The position numbers and the translations under genes were made by a program. Below are positions 1 through 5,835 of a stretch of DNA of 6,040 nucleotides, one piece after another (positions within the stretch are counted from its first letter, which is position 1; every line of letters starts with the position of its first letter). The stretch is from Candidatus Aminicenantota bacterium (GTDB taxonomy: Bacteria > Acidobacteriota > Aminicenantia > Aminicenantales > Aminicenantaceae), in contig JAUWVG010000169.1 of NCBI GenBank assembly GCA_030617525.1, forward strand, positions 1 to 6,040, read 5' to 3'. Below the pieces are notes generated by a model. The model did no database searches and had not been told where the DNA came from. It saw only the letters and a list, made by a program, of their open reading frames with translations.

Positions 1-1424
1 ATTCCGTATACAACCACTGCTGTGACGATGGAGGTGTGATCCTGGTATTCAGGGATACTTTTCTGGTAATAATCATTTTCCGTATGCCAGATTTCCCGGT
101 AGCTGAAGTCATAACCTTTAGGATCACCCGTTGAAAAGCCCATGGTTGGCACCCAGTTCATGGAAAAGACTGAAGAATCGGTGCCCCCGGGACGTTTTGA
201 TCTTTCTCTGGGTTTTCTTTTTATCATTTTAAAAGGGAAATCCGGATTGATGTTGTTTAACGGCTGACAAATTTTTTCCATATCATCCCACATGGCCTCG
301 GATACAGAGATTCCTGTTATCACTGTGGGGCCGCCATCCCGGTTGAACATATTAGATATTTTTGGTAATCGGTCTTTAAATTTTTCAACCCAGTGCCCGG
401 CACCAAGAATACCAAATTCCTCACCGGACCAGAGACAGACCAGGATGGTGCGTTTAGGCTTGCCACCGGCGGCCATGATCAAACGCGCGGCTTCCATAGC
501 CGGTGTTACACCGGATCCATCATCAACAGCACCTGAGGCCGCATCAAAGGAATCCAGGTGTCCACCCATTATTACATATTCGTCAGGGTATTCGGTGCCG
601 GGTATAATTCCGATAACATTATGATATTTCACCGGCCCCATCTTAAAATAGTTCCGGATGTCAATTTCCAGTTCCACTCTCTGCCGTTCAATAACCATCT
701 GTTTAATTTCCGCAAATTGATGCTCATTCAGTTTGATATCACATGTTGTGGGCAGATCATCCCATGATGTCCATTCCTTCACGTCCCTGTTATACGTTGC
801 GTTAATGGGAATCTTGGCTGAAGCGATGACGCCCAGAATCCCGGCACTTATCAATTTTTCCAATTTGGCCTTGGCTTCTTTCCTCTCTAAATCCCTCTGT
901 TTGGTCCGCTCTTCCGGAGTCATCTTTTTCCTTTTTTCCAATTCTTCTTCATCCACTTCAGGAGGAACAAGGAGGACCCATGCTCCCATCAATTTCTTTT
1001 TCATTCTATTGAATTGTCCATCATTTTGAGGTTCTAAAACAACATGTCCGACCTGCCGTCCCCGGGTTCCGGATGAATAAGAGGGAGTGGCAAAATGGAG
1101 ATGCATGGATTTTGGGGATGTCATTTTTCCAAACCAGTGGCCCCGGTTGAAACCAACCGCCAGAGTGCCGGCTTCATCGTATTCGACTTCCATGCCCCAT
1201 TCCTTAAATTTTCTTCCGGCCCATTCTGCAGCATTATCGTAAGCTGCAGAACCGATAGGTCTTCCACCAAAACGATTCGTGAGAACGTCCAGGTGTTTCA
1301 TTGTTCTATTATCATTTTTGCCGATTTCAATAATTTTTTTTACGACAGCATCTGTTTGTGCGTCAGAAAATTGGGGAAAAAGAAAAAAAGACATAACAAC
1401 GGCCAATACCAAAATTTTTTTCAT
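1..1424 (-). CDS. Secreted M28-family zinc metallopeptidase, carboxypeptidase Q-like (3' end cut by window edge)
   Basis: One uninterrupted frame runs from ATG at 1424 to the left window edge (474 codons visible). The start is supported by GGAGG seven bases upstream. Residues 1-22 form a signal peptide with a hydrophobic core and probable signal peptidase I cleavage after SDA, so the enzyme should act in the periplasm or outside the cell. The M28 catalytic set is complete: GGHLDS with zinc ligand His289, the bridging Asp301, WSGEEFG with catalytic Glu335 and zinc ligand Glu336, Asp363 in FNRDGG, and His447 in WHTEND. Spacing matches human carboxypeptidase Q (His290, Asp302, Glu336, Asp364, His434) from memory. 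Family members are di-zinc aminopeptidases or dipeptidases; the substrate here cannot be read. Residues about 130-230 occupy the position of a PA-like insert and contain a very charged, probably helical stretch (156-191). Only a short C-terminal tail should be missing. Family assignment is strong. Confidence 0.93.
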   Translation of the reverse strand, partial: MKKILVLAVVMSFFLFPQFSDAQTDAVVKKIIEIGKNDNRTMKHLDVLTNRFGGRPIGSAAYDNAAEWAGRKFKEWGMEVEYDEAGTLAVGFNRGHWFGKMTSPKSMHLHFATPSYSSGTRGRQVGHVVLEPQNDGQFNRMKKKLMGAWVLLVPPEVDEEELEKRKKMTPEERTKQRDLERKEAKAKLEKLISAGILGVIASAKIPINATYNRDVKEWTSWDDLPTTCDIKLNEHQFAEIKQMVIERQRVELEIDIRNYFKMGPVKYHNVIGIIPGTEYPDEYVIMGGHLDSFDAASGAVDDGSGVTPAMEAARLIMAAGGKPKRTILVCLWSGEEFGILGAGHWVEKFKDRLPKISNMFNRDGGPTVITGISVSEAMWDDMEKICQPLNNINPDFPFKMIKRKPRERSKRPGGTDSSVFSMNWVPTMGFSTGDPKGYDFSYREIWHTENDYYQKSIPEYQDHTSIVTAVVVYG

Positions 1425-1473
1425 AGCTTTACCTCCATATCTTTTATATTTTTACTTGAATTTTAAATCCAAT

Positions 1474-1501
1474 TTTACAGTCTTAATCCATCTTGTCACA
1501 A
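1474..1501 (-). promoter_or_regulatory. Weak candidate promoter for the M28 peptidase gene
   Basis: On the minus strand TTGTGA (1501-1496) is followed after 16 bases by TGTAAA (1479-1474), about 50 bases before the peptidase start. An alternative pair, TTGGAT (1472-1467) and TATAAA (1448-1443) with an 18-base spacer, would start transcription almost on top of the ribosome binding site. Neither is a strong match, and the leader between the broken upstream gene and the peptidase is only 100 bases. Transcription could also read through from upstream. Confidence 0.25.
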
Positions 1502-1524
1502 GCACCTCAGCCCAATCTGTTCAT

Positions 1525-1747
1525 TTATAGGAGAAATCCTTGATTTATTTCAACAAAAACAGGCTTGAGCCCAATCGGCATGCTTGTCTTAAGGACTGTT
1601 TCTGACGGGATTTCAACCGGATCGTTATTCACGTCGAGTGCTGTTACGATGTAGGTGATTTTTACATTCGCTCCTTGAAATGAGAGGATCTGGCTGAAAT
1701 CTACCGGCTCATATTTTTCCGATTCGCCGTTTATGTCCCAAGCCGTA
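1525..1747 (-). pseudogene. 3' fragment of a broken gene, possible Fn3-like secreted protein tail
   Basis: About 73 codons are open here and end in TAA at 1525. Read as an ORF it extends to a GTG at 1815, but the first 23 codons of that ORF lie inside the IS91-like repeat that begins at 1748, and a TGA sits directly before the GTG. So the ORF is the surviving 3' end of a gene whose 5' part was removed or displaced at position 1748. The residual peptide has alternating hydrophobic residues and a segment (ITYIVTALDVNNDP) that resembles the penultimate strands of a fibronectin type III-like beta-sandwich. That resemblance is only a pattern impression. It reads in the same direction as the M28 gene and ends 100 bases before it. 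The rest of the gene is not visible elsewhere in the window. Confidence 0.55.
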
Positions 1748-1755
1748 TACACGAT

Positions 1756-1789
1756 AAGAATTTCCTTTTGGTGGTTGCTACAAATTCTT
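1756..1789. repeat. Subterminal hairpin of the left IS91-like end
   Basis: AAGAATTT (1756-1763) and AAATTCTT (1782-1789) form a perfect 8-bp inverted repeat with an 18-base loop, starting about 8 bases inside the element edge. The same structure is present in the right copy at 5683-5716. Subterminal hairpins near oriIS are typical of IS91-type elements; the role here is inferred from position. Confidence 0.5.
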
Positions 1790-1853
1790 GACCATAGTCG
1801 ATAATCTGCACCCACTCATACCCAGAAAGGAGCTTATCACAGTTAAAACGATT

Positions 1854-1873
1854 AGGGCAACAGACTCCGCCCT
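1854..1873. repeat. Second hairpin of the left IS91-like end, shortened loop
   Basis: AGGGC (1854-1858) pairs with GCCCT (1869-1873) around a 10-base loop. The right copy keeps both arms but has a 15-base loop, so the only length difference between the two copies lies entirely inside the loop. Confidence 0.4.
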
Positions 1874-1903
1874 CGAATCAGCAAAAAACAGCCATGGAGT
1901 CCC

Positions 1904-1989
1904 TCAGAAATAATCCCCTCTCTCCTCGACTGCCATAAAGAGTTCCTGCCGGACACGTTGTGGAGGGGGAGGCCGTTCAGCCATGAAGA
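1904..1989 (-). pseudogene. Remnant of IS91-like transposase C-terminus (27 codons)
   Basis: The frame reads MAERPPPPQRV and on to EERGDYF before TGA at 1904-1906. It matches the corresponding end of the transposase at 5836-6040 except for Trp to Arg and Ala to Val changes. The zinc-ribbon part and everything upstream are missing because the homology breaks at 1989. It cannot encode a functional transposase. Confidence 0.75.
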
Positions 1990-2102
1990 GCTGCGTAAAT
2001 AGTGACTTTTAAAAGTTATATTTTGCCTTCAATTGATACGTGGACAAAACGAAAGAGAGGGCTTAGAACGCGAGGTTGGGATTATTTAATGACATTAGGT
2101 CT

Positions 2103-3131
2103 TCATCTTTTGTTGATATGATTTTCGATTTCTTTTATTTTCGAAATTAATTTAGTGAAAATTGGGGGATCCTCAGTAAACATATCTTCCATTTCTTTAT
2201 AGTCTCTTTTAAGTTCAGACAACCGATGATCTGGAGGCGACAAACATAAAGTTCCTGGTTTTGCATCTTCGTATTTTGCTCTCGCAGAAGGAAAATATAA
2301 TTGTTTGTGTTCTACGACCGTTTTAAGTAAATCAACATCACCGAGAGCCTTTTGCCCTGATTCAAGCTCAGCCATACAGTAAAGGTCATAAAGATCTCTT
2401 GAAAGCCTCATTCTCATAGGAGAAGTCTTATCTCTGTGGTATTCAGCATGAAGAATGGTTGCTTTTTCCCAGAATGTTCGTTCTGCATAAAGTGAGACAA
2501 TATTAAATTTTGGGGACTCAAAGATATCGGGAAATTCCTCAGCAACCCATGATATTATCGTGTAGATTCCATTTGGTTTTGTTCCAGTATGAGATCCGAA
2601 TTCCAATTTTACTAATGGCCGATTGTACCCCCCCGAGTCTACCTCCTCAGTGGGGTATCTGAATATTAAAATCGGGGATTTGCTTTCTTCATCGTAATTG
2701 TAACTTAAATAACTACTGTAAGAATCAGGGGGGCCAAGTTTTTCTTTAATCTTCTCTTCAAGAATTGATTGAATTTCATTCTGGACTTTTTTGCCACATT
2801 CAACTCGGAGTTTATCGCAGCAGCCCCTTTGTTTTGTTCTTGATGCAGCTTTTTCAGGTAAATTCTCGTCATTGAATCCACACCAACTTGGATCAATAGT
2901 GAGGTCGATATCTTCTGAAAATCTTTTGATAATCCCAAATACTTTAGAAAGTGATGTCCCTCCCTTGAACACGAGATTCTCCTTTAGCTTTGGAACAGTG
3001 AAAAGACAATCTAGTATAAAACAAACCCAAAAATCCTTTTCTACGATGAGTTGTCTAAGCCCACGTCTATTAGCGACCTCATTTAAATATGGAGTACGTT
3101 CTTTTATAGGCAGATTTGCGAACTTTAACAT
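2103..3131 (-). CDS. abiEii: AbiEii-type nucleotidyltransferase toxin
   Basis: A 342-residue protein starting at ATG 3131 and ending in TGA at 2103. A longer reading from 3173 exists, but AbiEii proteins usually begin close to this ATG, and it overlaps the antitoxin stop as ATGTTAA, a 7-base overlap that suggests translational coupling. No good ribosome binding site is seen, which fits coupling. Family motifs appear in order: VEKDFWVC (30-37), the nucleotidyltransferase signature KGGTSLSK (56-63), RFSEDIDLT with metal-binding Asp74 and Asp76 (70-78), VKLEF (174-178), and the ERTFWEKATILHAEYHR segment (217-233) followed by SRDLYDLY (244-251). The motif set is intact, so the enzyme looks active. 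Known AbiEii toxins are cytoplasmic, use a nucleoside triphosphate and stop growth, often in response to phage; related toxins modify tRNA ends. The target here is unknown. The cognate antitoxin lies immediately upstream. Confidence 0.93.
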   Translation of the reverse strand: MLKFANLPIKERTPYLNEVANRRGLRQLIVEKDFWVCFILDCLFTVPKLKENLVFKGGTSLSKVFGIIKRFSEDIDLTIDPSWCGFNDENLPEKAASRTKQRGCCDKLRVECGKKVQNEIQSILEEKIKEKLGPPDSYSSYLSYNYDEESKSPILIFRYPTEEVDSGGYNRPLVKLEFGSHTGTKPNGIYTIISWVAEEFPDIFESPKFNIVSLYAERTFWEKATILHAEYHRDKTSPMRMRLSRDLYDLYCMAELESGQKALGDVDLLKTVVEHKQLYFPSARAKYEDAKPGTLCLSPPDHRLSELKRDYKEMEDMFTEDPPIFTKLISKIKEIENHINKR

Positions 3132-3730
3132 GGGTCGTTTATCACTATATTTTCGATGGCAGGTTGCATCCAAATCGGGGCATATTTTCTATCTTTTTGT
3201 AGCTGTATCTTTGTACTGTTGTTTAAGGATTTCTTTAAATGTTCAACATGTTGTTGTTTTATTTGTGTTTTACCTAGGTGTTTTAAAGCCAGAATCACCA
3301 TGCCACTATTCTTTCCTGCTTCCAAAATCTTAGGAGATGTTCTTTTGAGAATTATTTCCTGGCGACCAACCTTCACTCGACGTGTCGAACCATTGGTTAG
3401 AAATACGATTTGCGCGGGGACTTGCTCAGACAATCCGAGTAAATTTGCTGAATACGCCCCTGAAGGCTGAAAACGGATAGCGTCACGTACTGATAGAGCC
3501 TCAACAATTTTTTCTGGACTTGGCGAGAGAAGGCCGATAGTCACGTGCTTTTTTGGGTATTCATATAGACCTCGAGCAATCCGGCGAATGGAGCCTTTTT
3601 TTTCAAGTCTATGTAGAGCAATGCGGATTGCACCCGGACTTCCAAGATCAAAGAAATTTTTCTGAGTAAAACACCAACTCCTTCCTTTACTATATATCCG
3701 ATTAACAATTTTATTATTAATACTTTGCAT
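3125..3730 (-). CDS. abiEi: AbiEi-like antitoxin/transcriptional repressor, DUF6088 family
   Basis: A 201-residue protein. The chosen start is ATG 3730, preceded by GGAG at 3743-3740 with a 9-base gap; a TTG at 3745 overlaps that site and is unlikely. Residues about 5-58 form a winged helix-turn-helix, with the typical FTQKNFFDLGSPGAIRIALHRL helices and the wing SIRRIARGLYEYP. Residues about 66-131 carry the conserved FQPSGAYSANLLGLSEQVP and VFLTNGSTRRV blocks of DUF6088/AbiEi proteins, and the remainder is a basic helical C-terminal domain. In type IV AbiE systems this protein represses its own promoter through the N-terminal domain and prevents toxicity without a stable complex with the toxin. 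The gene directly precedes the toxin with a 7-base overlap, and a palindromic operator sits just upstream, which fits autoregulation. Family match is strong; antitoxin activity is inferred from the family and context. Confidence 0.9.
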   Translation of the reverse strand: MQSINNKIVNRIYSKGRSWCFTQKNFFDLGSPGAIRIALHRLEKKGSIRRIARGLYEYPKKHVTIGLLSPSPEKIVEALSVRDAIRFQPSGAYSANLLGLSEQVPAQIVFLTNGSTRRVKVGRQEIILKRTSPKILEAGKNSGMVILALKHLGKTQIKQQHVEHLKKSLNNSTKIQLQKDRKYAPIWMQPAIENIVINDPC

Positions 3731-3750
3731 CTGAGTGAACTCCAATAATC

Positions 3751-3780
3751 TGTAACTAAATATATATAATTTTAGTTACA
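3751..3780. promoter_or_regulatory. Perfect inverted-repeat operator over the AbiE promoter
   Basis: TGTAACTAAA (3751-3760) and TTTAGTTACA (3771-3780) are exact reverse complements separated by a 10-base AT-only spacer. The repeat covers the -10 box and the predicted transcription start. AbiEi-type antitoxins are known to bind inverted repeats in their own promoter, so this is the expected operator for the gene at 3125-3730. Binding by this particular protein is inferred. Confidence 0.75.
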
Positions 3781-3787
3781 ATGTCAA
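3759..3787 (-). promoter_or_regulatory. Sigma-70-like promoter of the AbiE operon
   Basis: On the minus strand a perfect -35 box TTGACA (3787-3782) and a -10 box TATATT (3764-3759) are separated by exactly 17 bases. Predicted transcription begins near 3752, giving a leader of about 20 bases with GGAG at 3743-3740 before the antitoxin ATG at 3730. The geometry is close to ideal, and the -10 box lies within the inverted repeat 3751-3780. Confidence 0.8.
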
Positions 3788-3792
3788 GTCAA

Positions 3793-3808
3793 AATAATTG
3801 TAATTATT
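3793..3808. repeat. AT-rich inverted repeat upstream of the AbiE promoter
   Basis: AATAATT (3793-3799) and AATTATT (3802-3808) form a palindrome just upstream of the -35 box. The sequence ATTGTAA occurs twice here (3797-3803 and 3806-3812), and its reverse complement TTACAAT spans the outer edge of the main operator (3776-3782). This may be a second, weaker binding site or simple AT-rich sequence. Confidence 0.35.
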
Positions 3809-3979
3809 GTAATAAATATATATGTGCCGGTTTATGCAGCCGGCATGTTGGTGAAAATGTGGTGCTTCCTTAGGGAATTGTTGTTACTTGATCAAAAATG
3901 CCCTACAAGCTATTATTTCCAAACAAGTTAAGCCCAATCGTCTGGATAGGATTATGTCCAATGAAGTATAAGCCTGTAA
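3809..3979. other. Gene-free stretch with one short hairpin
   Basis: No intact gene is seen. TGCCGG (3825-3830) and CCGGCA (3840-3845) form a 6-bp hairpin with a 9-base loop, without a T run on either side. From about 3890 onward the plus strand may contain the more decayed upstream part of the transposase pseudogene that becomes readable at 3980, but stops occur in every frame. Confidence 0.45.
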
Positions 3980-4348
3980 GAGCTGGATCAACTCCTATTT
4001 GAATCAGAAGATTCCACCACAATCAATACATCATTTATAGAGCGACTTAATATTAAAATCCGACAGAGTTGTGCTTATTTAGGGCGTCGAACAGCTTGTC
4101 ATTCCAGGCGTATAGATCTTCTTGCTGACAATCTTGCTCACCAAATGTGTTATTACAATTTTATTGGTCCGCATTCAGCTCTAAAATTTGGGGGTAAAAT
4201 ACGGACGCCTGCGATGCAGGCCGGATTGTTCAAAAAACAACTCAGCTTTCGGGAAATCTTCACAGCCATAGAGATAATTTTTTGGTGGATTTTCATGTTT
4301 TTGAGAAATCGGATTCGAACAAAAGAGCTTATATGGATTTCGGCTTAG
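3980..4348 (+). pseudogene. Decayed DDE transposase C-terminal fragment (IS1-like)
   Basis: An open frame from 3980, directly after a TAA at 3977-3979, reads ELDQLLFESEDSTTINTSFI and continues through IERLN, YLGRRTACHSRR, CYYNFIGPHSALKFG, RTPAMQAGL and LSFREIF to TAG at 4346. These blocks are the conserved C-terminal end of a widespread DDE transposase group: the catalytic Glu in the FIERLN motif, the YYNFIxPH helix, and the RTPAMQAGL tail. The N-terminal half, with the DNA-binding domain and the first two catalytic Asp residues, is absent or unrecognisable, and no usable start lies upstream, so it is inactive. After FREIF (about 4261) the frame runs on into a hydrophobic tail of unclear origin. 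I assign it to IS1-like transposases only tentatively. It lies on the strand opposite to all intact genes and faces away from the AbiE promoter. Confidence 0.7.
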
Positions 4349-4442
4349 AAACAACAGTTGCCTTAAGAAGCACCGAAATTCATCAATCATCAAATATAAG
4401 GTCATCCGGAATACGGAAGCCACGGGACTGCTGCAGAACATA

Positions 4443-5579
4443 TTAATGACGCTTCGGCCATTGGATTTTATCTATTTTCATAATTGAATAACCATCTTTG
4501 TCGTCCTCATAGTAATATAACAATCCATTTTTGATACAATATTTTTTTAGGCCAAAGTATTCTCCTGTCCAATCAAAATTGAGATCGATTTGTCCTATCA
4601 GTCCGCCGCTTGAATCGAAAACATCATACTTAAAGCTCTCCGGTCCTTTTCCTCGTTGGTATGTCATAATCAGCAAACGTCCTTTCTCATCTGCTATAAA
4701 AAATCTAATACATGGCATAGGAGATGGTATATAATTACTCTTCGATGATGATATCGACTTTTGTTTCCCTAAGATTCTTTCCTTGATGAGGGAATCTGCA
4801 TACTGGGGGAGGAAATGCTTTTTTATTTTTCGAACCAGATTCCCTGAAAAATCAAATACTGAGACTTCATAGTTCCTTTCTTCATTAATGACTATAATGT
4901 GATCTTTCGTTATTCTCCACATAAAAAATGACATAAGTTTATTATCCGCAAAAAACCATTTGTATGTATCTATAACATTTACTTCATTGAACTCGGAATT
5001 AGATATTCCAAGACAATAATTAACGTAATCAGGACCTGGCGGAACGCTTGTATCTAAACCAAATATAACAAAATGTCCATCAGGCAGAGGATCTACCATA
5101 TCTATCCCAAATGGGAATCGTCGTTCTTCAATGAACTTTCCATCAGTTCCAAAAATAACGACTTTTTTCTTTGGATCACTGATATATACACGATTTCCAC
5201 ACACTGTTGGTCGCATTGGCCTCTCTAGTTCTCCAGGTCCTTGGCCCCTAGCACCAAAAGATAGTAAATATTTTCCAGAAGGATCTAGCTTATATACAAA
5301 ATTTTTTTCGTTTTTATAGCCGATGATATAAATGTTGCCGACTTCATCGACGTCAAACTCGCCCATTGTTCTTAAGCCGCATTGAATAAGATCTTCTTTT
5401 TCTTGTGAGATCTCCCTATAAGGAGAAATAATAGGCAACGCATCACTCTTGACATACAGAGGATTTTCAACTATTTCCACCCCGTTTTCGACAATACGCT
5501 TAATTAAGTTTCCTCCATCACACCCAAATGTACCCAATAAAAATAATATGATTATTCCTCTTTTCATATAATCAGACAC
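4443..5579 (-). CDS. 6-bladed beta-propeller lipoprotein
   Basis: A protein of 378 residues if translation begins at GTG 5579, which lies 7 bases after a strong GGAGGAG (5593-5587); the in-frame ATG 5567 is 19 bases from that site, so GTG is preferred. The N-terminus has a basic residue pair, a hydrophobic core and a lipobox-like LLGTFGC with Cys20, followed by Asp-Gly-Gly, indicating export and probable lipid anchoring. The mature part carries propeller-type repeats: FDVDEVGNIYII (75-86), VYKLDPSGKYLLSFG (95-109), GQGPGEL (112-118), then similar NRVYISD and VIFGTDGKFI strands. The D-x-x-G-x-I/V-Y and GxGPGEL patterns are typical of the 6-bladed beta-propeller (NHL/TolB-like) proteins abundant in Aminicenantota and Bacteroidota. 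Such proteins have no single function; binding of peptides, sugars or partner proteins is possible. It reads away from the IS91-like end that stops about 95 bases upstream, and nothing ties it to the AbiE genes. Confidence 0.85.
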   Translation of the reverse strand: MSDYMKRGIIILFLLGTFGCDGGNLIKRIVENGVEIVENPLYVKSDALPIISPYREISQEKEDLIQCGLRTMGEFDVDEVGNIYIIGYKNEKNFVYKLDPSGKYLLSFGARGQGPGELERPMRPTVCGNRVYISDPKKKVVIFGTDGKFIEERRFPFGIDMVDPLPDGHFVIFGLDTSVPPGPDYVNYCLGISNSEFNEVNVIDTYKWFFADNKLMSFFMWRITKDHIIVINEERNYEVSVFDFSGNLVRKIKKHFLPQYADSLIKERILGKQKSISSSKSNYIPSPMPCIRFFIADEKGRLLIMTYQRGKGPESFKYDVFDSSGGLIGQIDLNFDWTGEYFGLKKYCIKNGLLYYYEDDKDGYSIMKIDKIQWPKRH

Positions 5580-5682
5580 AGGCAATCTCCTCCAAGAGTT
5601 GTTTAGGCACAACTTTTAGTGTTGTAATCTTTTAATGCCAAAAATGATAAAATATTTATTCATGTTAAGAATATTACACGAT

Positions 5683-5716
5683 AAGAATTTCCTTTTTGTG
5701 GTTGCTACAAATTCTT
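5683..5716. repeat. Subterminal hairpin of the right IS91-like end
   Basis: AAGAATTT (5683-5690) and AAATTCTT (5709-5716) form the same perfect 8-bp inverted repeat as in the left copy, about 8 bases inside the element edge. Both arms are identical between copies, while the loop differs at one base. Confidence 0.5.
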
Positions 5717-5780
5717 GACCATAGTCCATAATCTGCACCCACTCATACCCAGAAAGGAGCTTATCACAGTTAAAACGATT

Positions 5781-5805
5781 AGGGCAACGGCCATACCCCC
5801 GCCCT
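5781..5805. repeat. Second hairpin of the right IS91-like end
   Basis: AGGGC (5781-5785) pairs with GCCCT (5801-5805) around a 15-base loop. It corresponds to 1854-1873 in the left copy, where the arms are the same and the loop is 10 bases. Confidence 0.4.
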
Positions 5806-5835
5806 CGAATCAGCAAAAAACAGCCATGGAATCCC

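Larger units (their letters stand above)
1748..1989 (-). mobile_element. Solo 3' end of an IS91-like rolling-circle element (left copy)
   Basis: This 242-bp segment is repeated in the same orientation at 5675-5921. I count five substitutions plus one indel cluster (about 5 bases) between the copies. It contains the last 27 codons of an IS91-like transposase (stop at 1904) followed by about 156 bases of non-coding terminus. In IS91/ISCR elements the region downstream of the transposase carries oriIS, the replication start for rolling-circle transposition. Similarity to the right copy stops sharply at 1989, inside the transposase gene, so this copy is a truncated element or solo end. The other edge, 1748, falls inside a truncated gene. 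Element family is inferred from the transposase tail seen in the longer right copy. The exact terminus could be off by a base or two. Confidence 0.72.

Noticed and set aside
292..1466. Several plus-strand ORFs opposite the peptidase gene
   Set aside because: They overlap a continuous minus-strand frame with complete M28 motifs and show no recognisable protein features.
1738..1752. IS91 target tetranucleotide (GAAC or CAAG) next to the element edges
   Set aside because: The bases flanking 1748 and 5675 do not share either tetranucleotide at a consistent distance, so the known target preference is not confirmed here.
1525..1815. A 96-codon ORF as a real intact gene
   Set aside because: Its first 23 codons are element terminus sequence, the GTG start follows a stop codon directly, and the rest is a gene tail.
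3132..3173. Upstream start for the AbiEii toxin giving 14 extra residues
   Set aside because: These codons lie wholly inside the antitoxin gene, and the family normally begins near the ATG at 3131, which forms the ATGTTAA overlap.
3825..3845. GC-rich hairpin as a rho-independent terminator
   Set aside because: No T run follows on either strand, and no gene ends nearby.
4181..4441. Minus-strand 86-codon ORF over the transposase relic
   Set aside because: It is the opposite strand of the recognisable DDE transposase tail and has no family features or good start.
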